64,000 nt of DNA from a bacterium (GTDB lineage Bacteria > UBP6 > UBA1177). This document shows positions 60,236 through 64,000 of the stretch, piece by piece. Within the stretch, counting starts at the first letter, position 1. Each line of letters begins with the position of its first letter. The stretch lies in the NCBI GenBank assembly GCA_017405875.1, contig JAFQZM010000022.1:62001-126000 (forward strand). Reading direction: 5' to 3'. Position numbers and translations under genes: made by a program. The notes under the pieces were generated by a model. That model was not told the origin of the DNA. It did not search any database and saw nothing but the letters and a program-made list of their open reading frames with translations.

Positions 60236-60832
60236 TTGAAATTTATTTTTGCATTATTTTTCCTGTCGGTGATTTCACCTTCCGAAATGATAACGGACAT
60301 GACCGATACTCTTTATCTTCCCGATCATAAGATAGCTCTTCAGGGTGTTGACGGCGAAAACAATCCTGTCCGGCTTGAATTCGACAAAGAAAAAAAAGTT
60401 TTGGTAAAAACCGAAAAAGGGGAAAAATCGGAGATAAAACTTGCCGATATGCCTCTTTTTCTCAAACTTTTCTTCTTTACAGCCGATAAAACAGCGCCGG
60501 AAACGCTTGCAGTTTCGGCAAAATCGATAACAGGCGCGCTTCATGCAGCGGGAATAAACACCGAAGTTTCAACTGTCAGCGTTTCTGAATACGACGGCAG
60601 CGCAGTTTTGGCTATAGGAAAGGAAAAACGTTTTACCGAAGCCAATGTTCTTGAGCTTTCGAAAGAGTCGATGCGTCCGGCGATACTCAAAATCGGGGAT
60701 GAAACCTATGTTTTTTCAGATTATCACAGAAGTTCGTTGCCTCTTGCGTTTCCCGGAAATATAAAGTTTTTCAAAAACGGCGCTTTGCAGGGCGAGTGGA
60801 TTTTTTTAAGGGACGAATATAAGCAGAAGTGA
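60236..60832 (+). CDS. Exported protein of unknown function
   Basis: The 198-residue protein has a short signal peptide (MKFIFALFFLSVISP), no lipobox, and a beta-rich body with no Cys. The start is TTG at 60236, seven bases after GAGG. A phrase such as RLEFDKEKKVLVKTEKGEKS suggests strand-turn-strand structure. I see no known motif. It lies between the DksA-family gene and priA, overlapping priA by 4 nt (GTGA), so it is co-translated with priA. Confidence 0.55.
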   Translation: MKFIFALFFLSVISPSEMITDMTDTLYLPDHKIALQGVDGENNPVRLEFDKEKKVLVKTEKGEKSEIKLADMPLFLKLFFFTADKTAPETLAVSAKSITGALHAAGINTEVSTVSVSEYDGSAVLAIGKEKRFTEANVLELSKESMRPAILKIGDETYVFSDYHRSSLPLAFPGNIKFFKNGALQGEWIFLRDEYKQK

Positions 60833-62844
60833 GCGCCGATCCTCGAAAATTCGCCGTTGTAGCGGTTCCCAGACCAGGAATTTCGCTGCTTTTCTACAAA
60901 AATCCTTCTTTTTTAAACTGTTCAAAAGGCGACTGTGTCGAAATTGAACTCAAAAATATGAAAATATGGGGGATCATTTCCGATTTTTGCGATGAACTGC
61001 CGGAAGACCTTGACGAACAAAAGGTGAAGCCGATCCTCGGAAGGATCTGTTCGAGCCCGGTTTTTGCAGATAGAAAAGAGACCGATTTCCTGAAATGGGT
61101 CGCCGATTACTACATGTTTCCGTTCCACAAACTTTTAAAGCAGATTTTTCTTCCGCTTATAGGTTCAGACAATGCGCTGATAGGCGACAGTGCTCCGGAA
61201 AAACATCTGAATGTCCTGTGTAAAGCTGAAAAACTTCCCGGAACCGAGCTTAATCCGGCTCAGAAGCGCGTAGTCGATTCGGTACTTTCACGCTGGGAAA
61301 AGCGCGATTACAAGCCTGTTATGCTTTACGGAGTTACCGGAAGCGGAAAAAGCGAGATTTTTGCAGAAATCTGCCGCGACGTGATAAAAAAAGGAAAGCA
61401 GATACTTTATCTTGTGCCTGAAATCGGGCTTACTACCAAGTCTTTGCAGCATCTTGTCGGCAGGATCGGGGCTTCGGGAGTGATTCTCCACAGCTCCGTA
61501 ACCAAAAAAAAGAGGTTTTCGGCTCTTTACTGCGCTATTCACAAACATGCCTCCATCATCGTCGGAACGCGCTCTGCCGTCCTTTATCCCTTTTTTGATA
61601 TAGGACTTATCGTCATTGATGAGGAGCACGACGGCAGCTACAAAAATTTCGAGCCGCCTTACTATCATGCCAGAGATGTCGCCGTGATGAAGGCTGCGGC
61701 AATGAAAATCCCTGTTGTTATGGGAAGCGCGACTCCTTCGGGTGATTCGTGGCTTAATGCGGTAAACGGCAAATATCACCTTGAAATCATTAAGGAAAGG
61801 GCAAACAATAAGCCGCTTCCTAAGATCGAAACTTTTACATACCGCGGCGATTTGTACATTCCGTCGGACTTGGTCGATATCGTTTCCGATTCGCTCAAAA
61901 ACGGTGAACAGAGCCTGTTTTTCCTCAACAGACGGGGCTTTGCAACTATCGCGAGATGCGCCGACTGCAATGAAGTCGTCATGTGTCCGAACTGCAAGAC
62001 AGCTCTGATTTACCACAAGAAAAAAGATAAACTTGTCTGCCACCACTGCGGGTACGGCGTAAGTCCGAAAAATTGCGGAAAGTGCGGCGGAAAGCTCGTT
62101 TTCGAAGGGATCGGCGTTGAAAAACTGTTTGAGGCGATCGAAAGTTATTTCCCCGGCGCGAAGGCTCTTTCATTTGACAAGGACAGTCTCGGCACAGCTG
62201 CTCTTTTTGACAAGGCGGTGAAGGAAATTTCCGAAGAAAAGTTTCAGCTCATTGTCGGAACAGTTATGATTTCAAAAGGACACAACTTTCCGAAATTGAG
62301 AAATGTCATAATAAAATTTGCAGATTATCTTTTGGGGTTCAGAGACCCGAGAGCTTCCGAAAAGTGTTTCCAGCAGATAACTCAGGTCGCGGGACGCGCC
62401 GGAAGATTCGGAGTAGAGGGGCGCGTTTTTGCAGAAACTATTTATCCAGATCACTACATATGGAACTATATTAAAAACAACGACTACGAAGGTTTTATCA
62501 ATGAAGAGCTTTCGTGGCGCGAGCAGCTCGGATTTCCGCCGTTTACGAGGATGATAACTGTTAGAATTTCGGGAACCGACGAAGAAAAAACCGATAAGTT
62601 TGCAGACAAATGCTTCAAAATCATTGGTGATTTTGCTAAGGAACACTCTTTTGAAGATGTTCTGGTCTATCCTCCGGCAGAACCGATGCTTTCGAAGGTT
62701 CAGAACCGTTTCAGGAAAAATATTTCCATAACTTTTCCGAAAAATGCCAAAGTTGCTGCCGCAATCAAAAACTGTCTTTGGAAAATAGAGAAAAAATCAG
62801 GAATAACGGTAACTTATGACGTTGATCCGATAAGTGAAAACTAA
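60829..62844 (+). CDS. priA: Primosomal replication restart helicase PriA
   Basis: The 671-residue helicase reloads the replicative helicase at stalled forks. The N-terminal 3'-binding domain covers about 1-110, Walker A is GVTGSGKSEI (about 166-175), the DEAH-like box is VIDEEHDGSYK, and motif III is VVMGSATPS. Zinc-binding cysteines are in CADCNEVVMCPNC and CHHCGYG...NCGKCGG (about 380-425), and motif VI is TQVAGRAGRFG. It is somewhat shorter than the Escherichia coli protein. The start is GTG, overlapping the upstream stop. The stop directly abuts that of convergent nrdD. Confidence 0.94.
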   Translation: MSADPRKFAVVAVPRPGISLLFYKNPSFLNCSKGDCVEIELKNMKIWGIISDFCDELPEDLDEQKVKPILGRICSSPVFADRKETDFLKWVADYYMFPFHKLLKQIFLPLIGSDNALIGDSAPEKHLNVLCKAEKLPGTELNPAQKRVVDSVLSRWEKRDYKPVMLYGVTGSGKSEIFAEICRDVIKKGKQILYLVPEIGLTTKSLQHLVGRIGASGVILHSSVTKKKRFSALYCAIHKHASIIVGTRSAVLYPFFDIGLIVIDEEHDGSYKNFEPPYYHARDVAVMKAAAMKIPVVMGSATPSGDSWLNAVNGKYHLEIIKERANNKPLPKIETFTYRGDLYIPSDLVDIVSDSLKNGEQSLFFLNRRGFATIARCADCNEVVMCPNCKTALIYHKKKDKLVCHHCGYGVSPKNCGKCGGKLVFEGIGVEKLFEAIESYFPGAKALSFDKDSLGTAALFDKAVKEISEEKFQLIVGTVMISKGHNFPKLRNVIIKFADYLLGFRDPRASEKCFQQITQVAGRAGRFGVEGRVFAETIYPDHYIWNYIKNNDYEGFINEELSWREQLGFPPFTRMITVRISGTDEEKTDKFADKCFKIIGDFAKEHSFEDVLVYPPAEPMLSKVQNRFRKNISITFPKNAKVAAAIKNCLWKIEKKSGITVTYDVDPISEN

Positions 62845-64000
62845 TTACTTGAGATTCTTTTTGAAGCTGATGATGTCGGAAAGACCAGAGTAGGTTTTGT
62901 ATGCGTTGTTTTCGCAGACAACGACTGTCGGAACGCTTCTGATCCCGAATTTTCTGGCAAGGTCCATGTGGTCTGCCGCATCAAGAACCTGAAGGTAAGG
63001 AGTTCCTTCCATTTCCTCTTTTGCTTTCGGGCAGTTGGGGCAGGTTTTCTGGGTGAAAAGGTAAACCTGTTTGTCGCTGCACGGCGCCGCTGACATTGAA
63101 GCTGCGGGCTGAACGAAGGATTCCGGAGCTATTTTTGTGTTTAAACCTGTTCCGATGGAGCTGCCGTTTCCAGAGCTGCTGCTGCCGAAAGTTTCTTCTA
63201 CGATGTTCTCGGAAACCTGATATTCCGTTCTCTTCTCGAATTCCTGTTTTTTACCGTCGTTCCAGTGTTCGATCGGTCTGTAATAGCCGGTAATTCTGCT
63301 GTAGACTTCAACTTTGCCGCCGCATGTCGGGCATGAGTCGTGTTCGCCTGCGCTGTAGCCGCATTTCGGGCAGATCGTGTAGGTAGGAGAGATCGTGAAG
63401 TAGGGGAGTTTGAAGGTGTAGGCGATTTTTTTGACGAGTGCCGCAGCCGACTGCCATGAAGGAAGTTTTTCGCCGAGGAAGGTGTGGAAAACTGTTCCGC
63501 CTGTGAACTTCGTCTGAAGTTTGTCCTGAATTTCGAGGGCTTCGAAAGGATCAGTCGTGTAGTTTACCGGAAGGTGGCAGCTGTTGGTGTAGAAAGGTTT
63601 CTCGTCCTTGCTTGCCGCAGCGGTGATGATATCGTCCCATCTAGCCTTATCCATCTTTGCAAGTCTGTATGCGGTTGATTCTGCCGGAGTTGCTTCAAGG
63701 TTGTAGAGATCTCCTGTCTCTTCCTGATAGTTCTTGAGGGTTTCGCGCATGAAATCAAGAACTTCCTGCGAGAACTTAAGTCCTTTGTGACCTGCGATGT
63801 TCTCTTTGATCCAGCATGCGTTGAGGCACATTTCGTTCATTCCGACAAGACCGATAGTCGAGAAGTGGGAGTCGAAGTTGCCGAGGTATCTTTTGGTGTA
63901 GGGGTAGAAGTTTTCATTGAGGAGCTTCGTGCAGACTTTTCTTTTGATTTCAAGGCTTCTTCTTGCGATGCTCATGAGTCTCGAAAGTTTTGCATAGAAC
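62845..64000 (-). CDS. nrdD: Anaerobic ribonucleotide reductase with fused glutaredoxin-like domain (5' end missing)
   Basis: The visible 385 codons are the C-terminal part of a class III ribonucleoside-triphosphate reductase; the frame stays open at base 64000 (FYAKLSRL before MSIARRS). It has a zinc site CPKC/CPTC and the glycyl-radical loop SRITGYYRP. After a Ser/Gly/Pro-rich linker, a glutaredoxin/thioredoxin-like domain of about 75 residues is fused, with redox pair CPNC in TQKTCPNCPKAK and the cis-proline SVPTVV. Class III enzymes normally use formate; some members use a redoxin with NADPH, and a built-in redoxin fits that type. trxB at 53954 could recharge it. nrdG is not in view. Confidence 0.9.
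   Translation of the reverse strand, partial: FYAKLSRLMSIARRSLEIKRKVCTKLLNENFYPYTKRYLGNFDSHFSTIGLVGMNEMCLNACWIKENIAGHKGLKFSQEVLDFMRETLKNYQEETGDLYNLEATPAESTAYRLAKMDKARWDDIITAAASKDEKPFYTNSCHLPVNYTTDPFEALEIQDKLQTKFTGGTVFHTFLGEKLPSWQSAAALVKKIAYTFKLPYFTISPTYTICPKCGYSAGEHDSCPTCGGKVEVYSRITGYYRPIEHWNDGKKQEFEKRTEYQVSENIVEETFGSSSSGNGSSIGTGLNTKIAPESFVQPAASMSAAPCSDKQVYLFTQKTCPNCPKAKEEMEGTPYLQVLDAADHMDLARKFGIRSVPTVVVCENNAYKTYSGLSDIISFKKNLK

Noticed and set aside
1-64000. tRNA, rRNA, insertion sequence or prophage genes
   Set aside because: All gaps are short and none shows a cloverleaf, rRNA segment, terminal inverted repeats with a transposase, or phage genes.

Overview
The window reads as a densely packed chromosomal segment of a Gram-negative, probably anaerobic bacterium of moderate GC content. 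Several features point to an uncultivated lineage near Myxococcota (former Deltaproteobacteria). There are AgmX/PglI-type modules, cysteine-rich repeats of the CGNG...GE.C type, Lcl/DUF1566 lipoproteins with acidic linkers, an RpoH-like sigma factor, and Hsp70 and J-domain proteins outside a normal dnaKJ operon. Gram-negative architecture is shown by many lipoboxes, a TonB-type C-terminus, a BamB-like propeller and a MurE carrying the meso-DAP motif DNPR. Anaerobic life is suggested by a glycyl-radical ribonucleotide reductase and a transcarboxylase-type carboxyltransferase. The placement is inferred from gene content; no phylogeny was run.

Layout. 1-2.3 kb: the end of a LeuD-type gene meets a minus-strand operon of two lipoproteins and a HAD protein. 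2.4-12.5 kb (plus): an M29 aminopeptidase, then a run of surface lipoproteins (ankyrin, Cys-rich, sialidase-like), a TonB-domain protein, queC and a GNAT acetyltransferase. 12.5-15.4 kb (minus): lipA, rlmN and a prepilin peptidase. 15.5-24.4 kb (plus): rdgB, a YfgM-like/BamB-like pair, an HU/IHF gene, a RadC-like JAMM-DinG helicase fusion, proS, a chalcone-isomerase-fold protein and rpoH. 24.4-28.9 kb (minus): mtaB, rpsA, recX, an HD hydrolase and a zinc-ribbon protein. 29.1-31.5 kb (plus): a lidless Hsp70 and a pseudo-receiver/J-domain protein, followed by uppS.

32.4-49.2 kb is an almost complete dcw cluster: mraZ, rsmH, ftsL, ftsI (with PASTA), murE, murF, murD, ftsW, a divergent murG, murC, murB, ddl, ftsQ, ftsA, ftsZ. 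mraY is missing from its usual place. Six helically phased short repeats directly upstream of mraZ look like its own operator.

49.3-64 kb: a transcarboxylase 5S-like carboxyltransferase and a second J-domain protein (plus); a DUF1566 lipoprotein, trxB, an unknown gene, pyrC, pyrB, pyrR and a membrane protein (minus); a lipoprotein, a DksA-family protein, an exported unknown and priA (plus); and a partial nrdD fused to a glutaredoxin-like domain (minus).

Four intergenic elements in the first 16.3 kb carry degenerate tandem octads or nonads between GC-rich repeats. Most recognisable promoters have a 16-nt spacer. Four convergent gene pairs have stop codons that overlap, touch or lie 1 nt apart. 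I see no tRNA, rRNA, insertion sequence, prophage or CRISPR array, and no stretch of more than about 215 bases without a gene.
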